Shown here: one piece after another, positions 16,391 to 24,961 of the stretch | Layout of the letters: the number at the start of each line of letters is the position of its first letter | Numbering within the stretch: the stretch's first letter is position 1 | Assembly: GCF_025447595.1 (NCBI RefSeq) | Contig: NZ_JAOEJU010000020.1 | Span: 54,627 to 118,626, forward strand | Source of the DNA: Pseudomonas koreensis | Lineage (GTDB): Bacteria > Pseudomonadota > Gammaproteobacteria > Pseudomonadales > Pseudomonadaceae | Reading direction: 5' to 3' | Length of the DNA: 64,000 bases | The notes under the pieces: model-generated | Database searches by the model: none | What the model was told of the DNA's origin: nothing | Seen by the model: only the letters and a program-made list of their open reading frames with translations | Program-made: the position numbers and the translations under genes

Positions 16391-16450
16391 TCGCCAGGCC
16401 TGCATGGGCCGACAATTCTGCAAGACCCTCACTCCAACAGAGGATTCCCC

Positions 16451-17245
16451 ATGAGCATCGTTCGTAGCGACAAGCCTTTCGTTCTGGCCGGTCGTACTTA
16501 CCAGTCGCGTTTGCTGGTCGGTACCGGCAAGTACCGTGACATGGAAGAAACCCGTCTGGCCATCGAAGCCTCGGGTGCCGAGATCGTCACCTTCGCCGTG
16601 CGCCGCACCAATCTGGGCCAGATCGAAGGCGAGCCGAACCTGCTCGAAGTGCTGTCGCCGGATCGCTACACCTTTCTGCCGAACACCGCTGGCTGCTACG
16701 ACGCAGTCGAAGCCGTGCGCACCTGCCGCCTGGCCCGCGAGCTGCTCGACGGCCACAACCTGGTGAAGCTGGAAGTGCTGGCCGACCAGAAAACCCTGTT
16801 CCCCAACGTGATCGAAACCCTCAAGGCCGCCGAAGTGCTGGTCAAGGAAGGCTTCGACGTGATGGTTTACACCAGCGACGACCCGATCATCGCCCGGCAA
16901 CTGGCGGAAATCGGCTGCATCGCGGTCATGCCGCTGGCCGGTCTGATCGGCTCGGGCCTGGGGATCTGCAACCCTTACAACCTGCAGATCATCCTTGAAG
17001 AAGCCAAGATTCCGGTGCTGGTGGATGCCGGTGTCGGCACCGCTTCCGACGCCACCATCTCCATGGAGCTGGGCTGTGACGCGGTGCTGATGAACTCGGC
17101 CATCGCCCACGCCCAGCAGCCGATCATGATGGCCGAAGCCATGAAACACGCGATCGTCGCGGGCCGCCTGGCCTACCTCGCCGGCCGCATGCCGAAAAAA
17201 CTCTATGCCAGCGCCTCTTCGCCGCTGGATGGTCTGATCAAGTAA
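16451..17245 (+). CDS. thiG: Thiazole synthase ThiG
   Basis: 264 residues, full length. The TIM-barrel features include the Schiff-base lysine Lys106 (LVKLEVLAD) and the phosphate-binding GLIGSGLGICNPYNL and DAGVGTASDA loops. It condenses deoxyxylulose 5-phosphate, dehydroglycine and ThiS thiocarboxylate into the thiamine thiazole. It sits between thiS and trmB, nine bases before the latter, as in other pseudomonads. Confidence 0.96.
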   Translation: MSIVRSDKPFVLAGRTYQSRLLVGTGKYRDMEETRLAIEASGAEIVTFAVRRTNLGQIEGEPNLLEVLSPDRYTFLPNTAGCYDAVEAVRTCRLARELLDGHNLVKLEVLADQKTLFPNVIETLKAAEVLVKEGFDVMVYTSDDPIIARQLAEIGCIAVMPLAGLIGSGLGICNPYNLQIILEEAKIPVLVDAGVGTASDATISMELGCDAVLMNSAIAHAQQPIMMAEAMKHAIVAGRLAYLAGRMPKKLYASASSPLDGLIK

Positions 17246-17254
17246 GAGCTATTG

Positions 17255-17980
17255 ATGACTGAATCGAACGACACGCCAATCCAGACGGAAGAAGGCGACG
17301 AGCGCCAACACCGCCGCATCAAGAGTTTCGTGATGCGCGCCGGGCGCATGACCGAAGGCCAGCAGCGCGGCCTGGATCAGGGCGCGCCGAAGTTCGTCCT
17401 GCCGCTGGCCGATGCGCCGGTGGATTACGACCAGGTGTTCGGCCGCTGCGCGCCGCGTTCGCTGGAAATCGGTTTCGGCATGGGCCACTCGCTGCTGGAA
17501 ATGGCAGCTGCTGCGCCGGAACAGGATTTCATCGGTGTCGAGGTTCACCGTCCGGGTGTCGGCGCGCTGCTCAACGGCGTGCTGACTCAGGGCCTGACCA
17601 ACCTGCGGGTCTACGATTGCGACGCGATCGAAGTGCTCAATCGCTGCATCGCCGACAACAGCCTCGATCGCCTGATGCTGTTCTTCCCGGATCCGTGGCA
17701 CAAGAGCCGCCACCACAAGCGCCGCATCGTTCAGGCGTCCTTCGCTGAGCTGGTGCGCAGCAAGCTGAAAGTCGGCGGTATTCTGCACATGGCCACCGAC
17801 TGGGAGCCGTATGCCGAATACATGCTGGAAGTGATGAATGTCGCCCCGGGCTACCGCAACCTTGCCGAAGACGGCAAGTGCGTACCACGCCCGGCCGAGC
17901 GCCCGATCACCAAGTTCGAACGCCGTGGCGAACGTCTCGGGCATGGCGTGTGGGATCTGAAGTTCGAAAAGCTCGCTTAA
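17255..17980 (+). CDS. trmB: tRNA (guanine46-N7)-methyltransferase
   Basis: 241 residues from ATG 17255. The SAM-binding motif LEIGFGMGHSLLEMA and the substrate/catalytic FFPDPWHKSRHHKRRIV signature are typical. It makes m7G46 in the tRNA variable loop. It is the last gene of the thiS-thiG-trmB series and is followed by a REP pair and the convergent kptA. A TTG codon three bases upstream is a weaker start. Confidence 0.96.
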   Translation: MTESNDTPIQTEEGDERQHRRIKSFVMRAGRMTEGQQRGLDQGAPKFVLPLADAPVDYDQVFGRCAPRSLEIGFGMGHSLLEMAAAAPEQDFIGVEVHRPGVGALLNGVLTQGLTNLRVYDCDAIEVLNRCIADNSLDRLMLFFPDPWHKSRHHKRRIVQASFAELVRSKLKVGGILHMATDWEPYAEYMLEVMNVAPGYRNLAEDGKCVPRPAERPITKFERRGERLGHGVWDLKFEKLA

Positions 17981-17997
17981 GCCTTATGCAATAAAAC

Positions 17998-18088
17998 TGT
18001 GGGAGCGAGCTTGCTCGCGAAAGCGGTCTGACAGTCAACGATGATGTTGAATGTTAAACCGTAATCGCGAGCAAGCTCGCTCCCACAG
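17998..18088. repeat. REP pair, long-interior class
   Basis: TGTGGGAGCGAGC...GCTCGCGA is followed after 44 bases by its reverse complement ending CTCCCACAG. Outer ends are GTGGGAG and the loop variant is TT. It lies between convergent trmB and kptA. Confidence 0.93.
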
Positions 18089-18109
18089 TTGTTTTGTGTG
18101 CTCAGGAAA

Positions 18110-18658
18110 TTACAGCGTCGAGATGAAGCGCACTGGAACCAGTTCCGTCAACCAGACGCCATTCTCGGCCTGATAGAACTTGAAACCCTGTTCCTGCATC
18201 TGCCGCGCGGCGACCTGCAGAATCACGACCGTTCCGTAACGTTGCCCGACCGCCGAAGCCGTGGCGGTTTCCTGGGACAAATGCACGTGATGGCGTGATC
18301 CCGGGATCAGTCCCTGCTCGTTGATCGACTCCATGAAGCGCGTCGCGGTGCCGTGATAGAGCGTTTCCGGAGGCTGCTTTTCTTCGAACTGCAGCTCCAC
18401 GCTTTTCGTCGAGTGGCCCTGTACAGCGCGAATCGACTGACCGTCCGGAGAGATCGAAAAGCGCTTTTTGTCACTGCTGGCCACGACGTTTTCGATCAGC
18501 GTGCGATCCAGCGTTCTGCCGTCCCGTGCCGCGCCATCGATCAAGGCGTCGATGTTCGCCCAGCCTTCGGAGTCCAGCGTCAGGCCAATCGCCTGTGGCT
18601 CATGACGCAGCACGAAGCTGAGAAATTTGCTTGTTTCGTCCAGCAGTTTCTTGCTCAT
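18110..18658 (-). CDS. kptA: RNA 2'-phosphotransferase, Tpt1/KptA family
   Basis: 182 residues. Family marks are LSFVLRHEP with the conserved Arg18, IGLTLDSEGW, IRAVQGHS, LYHGT and SRHHVHLS. The family transfers a 2'-phosphate from RNA to NAD+, releasing ADP-ribose cyclic phosphate and nicotinamide. In yeast this finishes tRNA splicing; the bacterial role is not settled, since bacteria lack that splicing path. It follows the DUF3392 gene by 18 bases and may be the last gene of the leftward yggS-to-DUF3392 series. Confidence 0.93.
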   Translation of the reverse strand: MSKKLLDETSKFLSFVLRHEPQAIGLTLDSEGWANIDALIDGAARDGRTLDRTLIENVVASSDKKRFSISPDGQSIRAVQGHSTKSVELQFEEKQPPETLYHGTATRFMESINEQGLIPGSRHHVHLSQETATASAVGQRYGTVVILQVAARQMQEQGFKFYQAENGVWLTELVPVRFISTL

Positions 18659-18676
18659 GAACTTCCCTGTCTGTAT

Positions 18677-19000
18677 TCAGCGGCGGTCCGCGACCACGCC
18701 AATCAACACCAGCACCACCAACAACACCGGCGCCAGGCTGTAGTTGTTGAACTGGCTCAGCCCCTTCACCACCCATGGCGTGGCGTAGATCAGCGCTGCG
18801 CCGCTGCCGATCATGCACAGCAGGGCCATCAGCGGGACGCGCAGGGCGCCCGCGATGCTGCCCAGGCGTTGCTCGACCCAGCCTTTGAAGTCGGCGCCGA
18901 ACAGCACCAGCAGGCAGCCCACCAGGGCCAGAGCGATTTCCGAGAGGTTGCTGCGGCTCCAGCGGGACACGGTGGCGAGCAGGTCGAGTATCAAATCCAT
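18677..19000 (-). CDS. DUF3392 inner-membrane protein
   Basis: 107 residues with three hydrophobic segments (about 20-38, 53-75, 85-103) and a short charged C-terminus. It matches the DUF3392 family known from Pseudomonas and relatives, whose function is unknown. It begins 19 bases after the hemW stop, so it is probably co-transcribed with hemW and rdgB. Confidence 0.8.
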   Translation of the reverse strand: MDLILDLLATVSRWSRSNLSEIALALVGCLLVLFGADFKGWVEQRLGSIAGALRVPLMALLCMIGSGAALIYATPWVVKGLSQFNNYSLAPVLLVVLVLIGVVADRR

Positions 19001-19019
19001 GCGGTTTCCTTAAGAGCGG

Positions 19020-20225
19020 TCAGCTCAGAAATTTCTGCAGCAAGTCGTTGAGGAACAGTTGTCCGCGCTCGGTAGCCGCCAGACGTGACGGTTCGACCTG
19101 CAACAGACCGCTTTGTTCGGCCTCGCGCCGGTGTTCGTCGAGGCTCTCCAGCGGCAGGCCGGTGCGCTCCGGGTACAGGCGCGATTCGACGCCGGCGGTC
19201 AGGCGCAGGGCATTCATCAGGAACTCGAACGGCATCTCGTCGTTGGTCAGGGCCTTCTCGCCGGCCTGAAAGCTTTTGGCCGGGTTGAGGTAGTCCTTCG
19301 GCAGGCGCGTCTTCCAGGTGCGCACGATGCGCCCGTCCGGGTGACTGAGCTTGCCGTGGGCACCGGCGCCGATACCGATGAAGTCGCCGAAGCTCCAGTA
19401 ATTGAGGTTATGCCGCGCCGGGCGACCGGGTTGGGCGTAGGCCGAGACTTCGTACTGCGCGTAACCGTGCTCGGCCAGCAGTGCCTGTCCGGCCTCTTGA
19501 ATGTCCCACAGCGTGTCGTCTTCCGGCAGCACCGGCGGCTGGTTCCAGAACACGGTGTTCGGCTCCAGTGTCAGCTGATACCAGGAAATGTGCGTCGGCT
19601 TTAGCTCGATCGCCTGGCGCAGATCGCTCAGGGCATCGTCCAGCGACTGGTCCGGCAAGCCGTGCATCAAGTCGAGGTTGAAGTTATCGAACCCGGCCTG
19701 GCGCGCCATGCCGGCGGCGCGTACCGCTTCGTCGCCGTTGTGGATGCGGCCGAGGGCCTTGAGCTTTTCCTGCTGGAAGCTCTGGATGCCGATCGACAGG
19801 CGATTGATCCCCAGTTTGCGGTAGGCGACGAACTTCTCTTGCTCGAAAGTTCCGGGGTTGGCTTCCAGGGTGATTTCGATGTCATCGGCAAACGGGATGC
19901 GCTGTTTTACGCCTTCGAGCAAGCGACCAAGGGCTTCGGCGCTGAACAGGCTCGGCGTGCCGCCGCCAAAGAAGATCGAACTCAACTCACGGCCGTACAC
20001 CGCGTGCAGATCCTGATCCAGGTCGGCGAGCAGCGCATCGACGTATTCCTGCTCCGGAAGCGCCGGGCTGGCGGTGTGGGAGTTGAAGTCGCAATAGGGG
20101 CATTTGCGCACACACCACGGGATGTGGATGTACAGCGCCAAGGGCGGCAGCGTCGGCAACGGCGCCCGAGGCGAGGAGGCGCCGCCGCCGATAATCAGCG
20201 ACGACGCGGAGGAACTATCGGTCAT
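19020..20225 (-). CDS. hemW: Radical SAM haem chaperone HemW
   Basis: 401 residues. The 4Fe-4S radical SAM motif CVRKCPYC is in YIHIPWCVRKCPYCDFNSH, followed by FFGGGTPSLF, EANPG and the SIGIQSF segment. The CxxxCxxC spacing places it in the HemN/HemW superfamily, and its short N-terminus and length fit HemW, which binds haem and delivers it to respiratory enzymes, rather than coproporphyrinogen oxidase HemN. It overlaps rdgB by 4 bases (ATGA). Confidence 0.92.
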   Translation of the reverse strand: MTDSSSASSLIIGGGASSPRAPLPTLPPLALYIHIPWCVRKCPYCDFNSHTASPALPEQEYVDALLADLDQDLHAVYGRELSSIFFGGGTPSLFSAEALGRLLEGVKQRIPFADDIEITLEANPGTFEQEKFVAYRKLGINRLSIGIQSFQQEKLKALGRIHNGDEAVRAAGMARQAGFDNFNLDLMHGLPDQSLDDALSDLRQAIELKPTHISWYQLTLEPNTVFWNQPPVLPEDDTLWDIQEAGQALLAEHGYAQYEVSAYAQPGRPARHNLNYWSFGDFIGIGAGAHGKLSHPDGRIVRTWKTRLPKDYLNPAKSFQAGEKALTNDEMPFEFLMNALRLTAGVESRLYPERTGLPLESLDEHRREAEQSGLLQVEPSRLAATERGQLFLNDLLQKFLS

Positions 20226-20818
20226 TTCAAGCCCAGACGCTGGCGCAGCAGATCCATTGCACGGGCGCGGTGGCTGATCTGGTTCTTGTCGCTCGGGCTC
20301 AGCTCGGCGCTGGACACGTCACGCTCCGGCACCCAGAACAGCGGGTCGTAGCCGAAACCGTGCTCGCCGCTGGCGGCGGTGAGGATACGCCCGTGCCACA
20401 GACCTTCGCACAGAATCGGCAGAGGATCGTCGGCGTGACGCACCAAGGCCAGCACGCAGACGAACTGCGCACCGCGCTCGGCTTCAGGCACGTCCTTCAA
20501 AGCGTCGAGCAGCTTGGCGTTGTTCGCCGCGTCGCCCTTGCCGTCAGCGTAGCGCGCGGAATAGATGCCCGGCGCACCGCCGAGGAAATCCACCGCCAGA
20601 CCCGAATCGTCGGCCAGCGCCGGCAGTCCGGAGATGCGCGCAGCGTTGCGGGCCTTGAGGATCGCGTTCTCGACGAACGACAGACCGGTTTCTTCCGGCT
20701 CCACGCTGCTGAACTCGCCGATCGAGCGCAATTGCACCGATGCGCCGAGCATGGCCTGGAGTTCCTTGAGTTTGCCGGCGTTATGGCTGGCCAGTACGAG
20801 TTGCTTGAGGTTCATCAT
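20222..20818 (-). CDS. rdgB: dITP/XTP pyrophosphatase
   Basis: 198 residues. The Ham1/RdgB motifs are ASHNAGKLKEL at the N-terminus, ADDSGLAVDFLGGAPGIYSARYA, and the late GFGYDPLFWVP and HRARAM. It hydrolyses dITP, ITP and XTP to monophosphates and keeps deaminated purines out of DNA and RNA. Overlaps of 4 bases with both neighbours (hemW and the DUF4426 gene) indicate tight coupling. Confidence 0.96.
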   Translation of the reverse strand: MMNLKQLVLASHNAGKLKELQAMLGASVQLRSIGEFSSVEPEETGLSFVENAILKARNAARISGLPALADDSGLAVDFLGGAPGIYSARYADGKGDAANNAKLLDALKDVPEAERGAQFVCVLALVRHADDPLPILCEGLWHGRILTAASGEHGFGYDPLFWVPERDVSSAELSPSDKNQISHRARAMDLLRQRLGLK

Positions 20819-21249
20819 TCGCCGGGGAAAAGTTCTTGGTTGAAATTGATGGTGTTGATCTTGTCACCGGTCTGCACCTTGATTTCAAAGGTGCGGGTTT
20901 CCTGCTGCTCCACCGGGTATTGGGCGATGTAGTAGATCGCACCCTGTTCGGTGATCTGGCGGAAGGTCAGCGGCACGCTCTGGCTGGTCAGGTCTTTGAC
21001 GGTGCCGGTGACCTGGGCGATCAGCGGTTTGCCGTCCTTGATCACCGAGACATTGATCACGCCCTGATTCTTGCTGCGGATCAGCTCGGCAGCCTTGGCG
21101 ATGTCCGGCGTCAGGAAGGTCGAGTTGAAGGTGTTGTAATGCACGGTGACATCACCGAACACCTCCTTGCGTTCGCCCTTGATGGCATCGGCGGCCACGG
21201 CTGACAGGCTCAGGCAGGCGGCCAATAGCGCGGTAATCAAGCGTCCCAT
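20815..21249 (-). CDS. DUF4426 periplasmic protein
   Basis: 144 residues with a signal peptide (cleavage likely after SAVA, about residue 19). The mature part is predicted beta-rich, with HYNTFNSTFLTPDIAKAAEL near its start. The family is conserved in Pseudomonas between metW and rdgB and has no established function. It overlaps rdgB by 4 bases and follows metW by 26 bases. Confidence 0.85.
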   Translation of the reverse strand: MGRLITALLAACLSLSAVAADAIKGERKEVFGDVTVHYNTFNSTFLTPDIAKAAELIRSKNQGVINVSVIKDGKPLIAQVTGTVKDLTSQSVPLTFRQITEQGAIYYIAQYPVEQQETRTFEIKVQTGDKINTINFNQELFPGE

Positions 21250-21275
21250 GTTCGTTCTCCTCGCAATGTCGTGGT

Positions 21276-21896
21276 TCAGACCGCGATTCTGTGATCCTGC
21301 AAGCCGGGGCTGCTCACGCGGTAGATACCGATCTCACCTAACAGATTAGGCCATAGCTTACTGGCCCACCCGTGACGGTGCTGTTGATCCACGGCAAGCC
21401 GATCAATGACCTTCGCATCACGTTCGCGACAAAGTTCTTCAAAGTCCTCGAAGGTGCAGAAGTGAATGTTCGGCGTGTTGTACCAGGTGTACGGCAGAAA
21501 CTCGGAAACCGGCATCCGGCCCTTGCTCGCCAGATACCAGCGGCAGCGCCAGTGCCCGAAGTTGGGAAAGGTGATGATGCACTGGCGACCGACCCGCAGC
21601 ATTTCGTCGAGGATTTTGTCCGGATAATGCACGGCTTGCAGGGCCTGGGTCATCACCACGATGTCGAAGCTGTTGCTGGCGAAGTTGCCCAGGCCCTTGT
21701 CCAGGTCCTGCTCGATGACGTTGATGCCCTTGGCCACACACTCGGCGATGTTGTCCGGGTCATTTTCCAGGCCGTAGCCAGTGACCTGCTTGTGGTCACG
21801 CAGCCAGGTCAGCAACTCGCCGTCACCGCAACCGAGGTCGAGCACGCGGCTGCCGGCGGGGATCCATTCCTGGATGATTTCCAGATCAGCTCTCAT
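21276..21896 (-). CDS. metW: MetW, methionine biosynthesis partner protein
   Basis: 206 residues of class I methyltransferase fold with the SAM motif VLDLGCGDGELLTWL and the family signature NFGHWRCRWYL. It always lies beside metX in pseudomonads; here the metX stop is 7 bases upstream. MetW is reported to be needed with MetX for homoserine acylation, and a methyltransferase substrate is not established. Confidence 0.94.
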   Translation of the reverse strand: MRADLEIIQEWIPAGSRVLDLGCGDGELLTWLRDHKQVTGYGLENDPDNIAECVAKGINVIEQDLDKGLGNFASNSFDIVVMTQALQAVHYPDKILDEMLRVGRQCIITFPNFGHWRCRWYLASKGRMPVSEFLPYTWYNTPNIHFCTFEDFEELCRERDAKVIDRLAVDQQHRHGWASKLWPNLLGEIGIYRVSSPGLQDHRIAV

Positions 21897-21903
21897 GGCT
21901 TTC

Positions 21904-23043
21904 TCACAACGTAATGCGGTTCATGTAGTTGCCGAACGCCTGCAAATAACGCGGGATCGGAATCAGGAAAGCGTCGTGGCCTTGCGGTGCGTCGATTTCC
22001 AGGTAACTGACGTCCTTGCGCGCGGCCATCAGTGCGTCCACCAGCTCGCGCGAGCGGGCCGGGGAGAAGCGCCAGTCGGTGGTGAACGACATCACGCAGA
22101 ATTTGGCTTTCGCCCCTTCGAAGGTTTTTGCCAGGTTATCGTCGAAGTTCGCCGCCGGATCGAAGTAATCCAGTGCCTTGGTCATCAACAGATAGGTGTT
22201 GGCATCGAAGCGCCCGGAGAACTCTTCGCCCTGATAACGCAGGTAACTTTCGACCTGGAACTCGACGCTGTGGAAGTCGTAGTTGAGTTTTTCGCTCTTC
22301 AGGCCACGGCCGAATTTTTCGCCCATGGAGTCGTCGGACAGGTAAGTGATATGCCCGACCATCCGCGCCAGCATCAGGCCGCGCTTGGGGATCACGCCCT
22401 GTTCCTGGAACGAGCCGCCGTGGAATTCCGGGTCGGTGAGGATCGCCTGGCGTGCCACTTCGTTGAAGGCGATGTTCTGTGCCGACAGCTTGGGGGCCGA
22501 GGCGATGGCCAGGCAGTGGCGTACACGATCCGGATACGTAATGGTCCATTGCAGCGCCTGCATGCCGCCGAGGCTGCCGCCGATCACTGCGGCCCACTGA
22601 CCGATGCCGAGCAGGTCGGCGAGGCGCGCCTGGCTGTGTACCCAGTCTTCCACGGTGAGCACCGGGAAGTCGGCGCCGAACGGCTTGCCGGTTTCCGGGT
22701 TGGTGCTGCTCGGGCCGGTGGAGCCGTTGCAGCCGCCGAGGTTGTTCAGGCTGACCACAAAGAACTTGTTGGTGTCGATCGGTTTGCCAGGGCCGATGCA
22801 GCTATCCCACCAACCGGGCTTGCGGTCGTCGACGCTGTGGTAACCCGCAGCGTGGTGGTGGCCGGACAAGGCGTGGCAGATCAGTACGGCGTTGCTCGCT
22901 TGCGCGTTCAGCGTGCCGTAGGTTTCGTAGATCAGGTCATAAGCGGCCAGCGAACGGCCGCAGGCCAGGGCCAGCGGTTCGCTGAAGTGCGCCGTTTGCG
23001 GCGTCACCAGACCAACAGAATCGGGGGGAAAGGCAGCTGGCAT
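21904..23043 (-). CDS. metX: Homoserine O-acyltransferase MetX
   Basis: 379 residues, alpha/beta hydrolase fold. The nucleophile is in GGSLGGMQALQW, and the late acid/His region is DAPQGHDAFL. In pseudomonads MetX uses succinyl-CoA, although the family was first named acetyltransferase. It activates homoserine for methionine synthesis. It is separated from yggU by a REP pair, so metX-metW may have its own promoter in the 23044-23148 stretch. Confidence 0.95.
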   Translation of the reverse strand: MPAAFPPDSVGLVTPQTAHFSEPLALACGRSLAAYDLIYETYGTLNAQASNAVLICHALSGHHHAAGYHSVDDRKPGWWDSCIGPGKPIDTNKFFVVSLNNLGGCNGSTGPSSTNPETGKPFGADFPVLTVEDWVHSQARLADLLGIGQWAAVIGGSLGGMQALQWTITYPDRVRHCLAIASAPKLSAQNIAFNEVARQAILTDPEFHGGSFQEQGVIPKRGLMLARMVGHITYLSDDSMGEKFGRGLKSEKLNYDFHSVEFQVESYLRYQGEEFSGRFDANTYLLMTKALDYFDPAANFDDNLAKTFEGAKAKFCVMSFTTDWRFSPARSRELVDALMAARKDVSYLEIDAPQGHDAFLIPIPRYLQAFGNYMNRITL

Positions 23044-23148
23044 CGACCCTGCTCTCGTTGAAATGAGGCGTAAGTCTAAAGACCGGTGGGGTTAGCGGCA
23101 AGCAACGATCAGGCCTGATTGGTTTGCTCTTGATCGAGGTGCGGCCAT

Positions 23149-23210
23149 TCGCGAGCAGGCTCGCTCCCACAGGGATCACATATCTAATGTGGGAGCGAGC
23201 CTGCTCGCGA
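23149..23210. repeat. REP pair, short-interior class
   Basis: TCGCGAGCAGGCTCGCTCCC is followed after 15 bases by the inverse unit ending CTCGCGA. Outer ends are CGCGA and the loop variant is CT. It is between yggU and metX, both leftward. Confidence 0.92.
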
Positions 23211-23228
23211 ATGAGACGACTTGGTGGA

Positions 23229-23522
23229 TCAGACCGGACGCGTCAAATCAGGCAAATCCGGCAACTTCTTCGGCGAGCAGATTTTCACCCGCTTCTGCCG
23301 GTTCAGCTCGCCGCCGATCAGGCTGACCTGGCTCTTGGAAACCCCAAAAGCCTTGGCCAGAAACCCCATAAGATACGCATTGGCCTTGCCCTCAACCGGC
23401 GGCGCGGTCAGGCGGATCTTCAGGCGATCACCGTGCAGCCCGCAGAAATCATCGCTGCGGGCGGCCGGTTGCAGGTGACATTCCAGAATCAGATCGTCAC
23501 CGTCCCAGCGAAACCAGCTCAC
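23229..23522 (-). CDS. yggU: YggU-family (DUF167) small protein
   Basis: 97 residues with the DUF167 pattern (LTAPPVEGKANAYLMGFLAKAFGV), the usual length for the family. It overlaps the YggT-type gene by 4 bases, as in many gamma-proteobacteria. Function is unknown, and no catalytic motif is evident. Confidence 0.9.
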   Translation of the reverse strand: MSWFRWDGDDLILECHLQPAARSDDFCGLHGDRLKIRLTAPPVEGKANAYLMGFLAKAFGVSKSQVSLIGGELNRQKRVKICSPKKLPDLPDLTRPV

Positions 23523-24109
23523 ATCAGCAGGCGCAGGATTTCCGGCATCATCGTCATCGCCGCGAGGTTGTTGATCACCAGCATGTCGATCAGCTTCAGC
23601 ACGAGGAAGGCGAAGATCGGCGACAGGTCCAGACCACCGAGGTTCGGCAGGATGCGGCGGAACGGCGCCAGGGCCGGTTCACAGATCTGGTTTACCAGTT
23701 CGGCGCCCGGATTGTGGCTGCCCGGTGCGACCCAGGACAGGATGATGCTGATGATCATGGCCCAGAAGAAAATCTTCAGGAACAGCGCCGTCACGCCGAT
23801 CAGCGACCAGATCAGCAGTTGCAGCGGGTTGCCGGTGGTGCCGTAGGTCAGCAGCAGGGTCAGCGCCATCAGCGCCAGTTGCACGAGAATTGCCAATACC
23901 AGCGACGACATGTCGAGGCCGAACAGGCTCGGGATGATCCGGCGCAGTGGCTTGAGCAGCGGCTGGGTGGCCTTGACCACGAACTGGCACAGCGGGTTGT
24001 AGAAGTTCGCCCGCACCAGTTGCAGGACGAAGCGCAGCAGCACGATCAGCAGGTACAGGCTGCCGAGGGTTTGCAGCACGTAGACCGCTGCGGTGTTCAA
24101 TCCAATCAT
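23519..24109 (-). CDS. yggT: YggT-family integral membrane protein
   Basis: 196 residues with two copies of the YggT module, each a pair of hydrophobic segments. The first copy contains FYNPLCQFVVKATQPLLKPLRRIIP, and the second contains HNPGAELVNQICEPALAPFRRILP. The family is linked to osmotic-shock tolerance and membrane organisation, but the mechanism is uncertain. It lies 10 bases after proC. Confidence 0.92.
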   Translation of the reverse strand: MIGLNTAAVYVLQTLGSLYLLIVLLRFVLQLVRANFYNPLCQFVVKATQPLLKPLRRIIPSLFGLDMSSLVLAILVQLALMALTLLLTYGTTGNPLQLLIWSLIGVTALFLKIFFWAMIISIILSWVAPGSHNPGAELVNQICEPALAPFRRILPNLGGLDLSPIFAFLVLKLIDMLVINNLAAMTMMPEILRLLM

Positions 24110-24119
24110 GTAAGGCTCC

Positions 24120-24938
24120 TTATTTGCCCAGTTGTTCGGCCATTTCGGCCGAGCGGTGCGCGGCGGCGCCGAGTGCTTTTTCCACCAGGGCTTCGAAGCC
24201 GCCGGCCTGGAACGATTTGATCGCGGCTTCCGTGGTGCCGGCCGGCGAGGTCACGCGGCGACGCAGCTCGGCAGCGTCGACGTCGCTGGAAACCGCCATG
24301 TGCGCTGCGCCCAGCGCGGTCTGCAGAGTCAGTTGCTCGGCGGTTTCCTTGGGCAGGCCAAGTTTGACGCCGGCGGCGGTCATGGCTTCGATCAGCAGGA
24401 AGAAGTACGCCGGGCCGGAACCGGAGACGGCGGTGACCGCGTCCAGTTGCTGCTCTTCGTTCAGCCACAGGGCGATGCCAACGGCGGACAGCAGCTCTTC
24501 AGCCTGTTGGCGCTGTTCGGCACTGACCGCGCTGGTAGCGTACAAGCCGCTCACGCCCTGACGCAGCAGCGCCGGGGTGTTCGGCATGCAGCGCACGATC
24601 GGTTGCTCGCCGAGCCATGCGGTCATGCTGGCGCAGGTGATGCCGGCGGCGATCGAGACCACCAGTTGATTCGGCTTCAGACTCGGGCGAATCGCTTCGC
24701 ACACGGCTTTCATGGCTTGTGGCTTGACCGCCAGTACCACCACCTCAGCGCCGTCGATGGCCTGGGCGTTGTCGGCGAAGGTTTCGATGCCGTGTTCGGC
24801 GCTGACTTTGGCGCGGGTTTCTTCGCCCGGATCGCTGGCGCGAATCCGTGCAGCTTCCAGACCCTTGGCCCGCAGGCCGCCGATCAGGCTGGCGGCCATG
24901 TTGCCGGCACCGATAAAGGCAATACGTGTGTTGCTCAT
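24120..24938 (-). CDS. proC: Pyrroline-5-carboxylate reductase
   Basis: 272 residues. The Rossmann motif IAFIGAGNMAASLIGGL and the C-terminal signature with ALGAAHMAVSS...LRRRVTSPAGTTEAAIKSF are complete. It reduces pyrroline-5-carboxylate to proline with NAD(P)H. It follows yggS by 23 bases; the yggS-proC-yggT-yggU order is widely conserved. Confidence 0.96.
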   Translation of the reverse strand: MSNTRIAFIGAGNMAASLIGGLRAKGLEAARIRASDPGEETRAKVSAEHGIETFADNAQAIDGAEVVVLAVKPQAMKAVCEAIRPSLKPNQLVVSIAAGITCASMTAWLGEQPIVRCMPNTPALLRQGVSGLYATSAVSAEQRQQAEELLSAVGIALWLNEEQQLDAVTAVSGSGPAYFFLLIEAMTAAGVKLGLPKETAEQLTLQTALGAAHMAVSSDVDAAELRRRVTSPAGTTEAAIKSFQAGGFEALVEKALGAAAHRSAEMAEQLGK

Positions 24939-24961
24939 GTCAGGTCCTTATCTGGAAATGT

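Noticed and set aside
18661..18680. LexA-like CTG...CAG sequence near the kptA start
   Set aside because: The spacing between the half sites is 8, not 10, and the AT-rich centre is absent.
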